Assembly (NCBI RefSeq): GCF_012910885.1
Contig: NZ_WTVM01000039.1
Coordinates: 1 to 32,052, forward strand
Reading direction: 5' to 3'
Source of the DNA: Azoarcus taiwanensis
Lineage (GTDB): Bacteria; Pseudomonadota; Gammaproteobacteria; Burkholderiales; Rhodocyclaceae
Length of the DNA: 32,052 bases
This document shows, piece after piece, positions 31,817 through 32,052 of the stretch. How positions within the stretch are numbered: position 1 is the first letter of the stretch; each line of letters starts with the position of its first letter. Below the pieces are notes generated by a model that was not told the origin of the DNA, made no database searches, and was given only the letters and a program-made list of their open reading frames with translations. Both the position numbers and the translations under genes were made by a program.

Positions 31817-32052
31817 TGTTCTTCCCCGAAGGCGCGGTCCGCGTCCATGTTTATGGCCGCCCGGTCGACATGCGCAAATCCTTCGATGGCCTGTACGCGC
31901 TCACCCGCCAGGCGCTCGGCTGCGATCCGCTTTCGGGCGAGCTGTTCGTATTCATCAACCGGCGCGGCACGCAGATGAAGGTGCTGTACTGGGATCGCAC
32001 CGGATTCTGTGTGTGGGCCAAGCGCCTCGAACAGGGACGCTTCGTGTCGAAC
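31816..32052 (+). CDS. tnpB: IS66 family accessory protein TnpB, partial
   Basis: The first 79 codons are present; the gene runs off the window end. MFFPEGAVRVHVYGRPVDMR, then KSFDGLYALTRQALG and QMKVLYWDRTGFCVW, is the conserved IS66 OrfB sequence. Start and preceding stop overlap as TGATG, indicating translational coupling. Confidence 0.93.
   Translation, partial: MFFPEGAVRVHVYGRPVDMRKSFDGLYALTRQALGCDPLSGELFVFINRRGTQMKVLYWDRTGFCVWAKRLEQGRFVSN

Larger units (their letters stand above)
31424..32052 (+). mobile_element. IS66-family insertion sequence, left part
   Basis: The element probably starts with GTAACCGGTCACTGAGCGGC, an IS66-type end (GTAA start), and carries tnpA then tnpB in TGATG overlap; tnpC and the right end are outside. 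IS66 elements duplicate 8 bp of target, so GCCGTTGC (31416-31423) is the expected left copy. The exact boundary is inferred from the end pattern. Confidence 0.8.

Noticed and set aside
1-32052. tRNA or rRNA genes, att sites, integrase, CRISPR array
   Set aside because: Looked for and not seen; the window seems to be internal to the ICE, with both ends outside.

Overview
The window is part of an integrative and conjugative element (ICE) of the PFGI-1/ICEclc type, carrying anti-phage cargo. It is GC-rich. The conjugation genes belong to families first named from Pseudomonas fluorescens PFGI-1, and the cargo resembles a Pseudomonas aeruginosa-type CBASS, so a Pseudomonas or related gamma/betaproteobacterial host (Xanthomonadales, Comamonadaceae) is likely. 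The host cannot be fixed from this window. No integrase, att site, tRNA, rRNA or CRISPR array is visible.

Layout. (1) 1-2480, minus strand: a mating-pair-formation operon read RAQPRD protein, TIGR03758, TIGR03745, TIGR03750, TIGR03746, TIGR03749 (cut by the window edge). Most genes overlap by ATGA, and the order parallels traA-L-E-K of F-like systems. (2) 2600-10201: a cargo block. On the plus strand it holds an HTH antitoxin-like gene, a PIN-domain gene and a complete HORMA/TRIP13 (type III) CBASS: cap6, a Cap8-like gene, cap7, a CdnD-like cyclase and nucC, all tightly packed. A convergent abiH follows, then a plus-strand three-gene unit: a protein with an Xre/MbcA/ParS-like C-terminus, a 48-residue protein and a DUF3800 protein. 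(3) 10337-16343, minus strand: the rest of the conjugation core (PilL-type lipoprotein, coiled-coil protein, TIGR03759, lytic transglycosylase, TIGR03765, TraD coupling ATPase, TIGR03747). The cargo block therefore lies between the TIGR03747 and RAQPRD genes, which are normally neighbours. (4) 16552-18754: a second small cargo site with a Fic-domain protein and a DUF6710-like protein. (5) 18806-31423, minus strand: a long array of ICE accessory genes (SNF2-like helicase, two paralogous small proteins, DUF6094 methyltransferase, DUF3275, a DUF3577 replication-type protein, a PAPS-reductase-like enzyme, DUF3085 and several unrecognised proteins), ending in a rho-independent terminator. Many start codons in this array are preceded by a GC-rich hairpin, often with a T-run, just before the Shine-Dalgarno site. 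(6) 31424-32052: the left end of an IS66-family element that cuts into the 5' side of an ICE gene.

How it works together. The conjugation genes build an F/TOL-like type IV secretion apparatus and couple DNA to it. The array genes probably support element replication, DNA processing and establishment. The cargo would give the host (and hence the element) abortive-infection immunity: phage-triggered HORMA activation of the CD-NTase, a cyclic trinucleotide signal and NucC-mediated DNA destruction, with AbiH and Fic as further candidate effectors. The least explained pieces are the ParS-like/DUF3800 unit, the HTH-PIN pair fused into the CBASS transcription unit, and the repeated leader hairpins.
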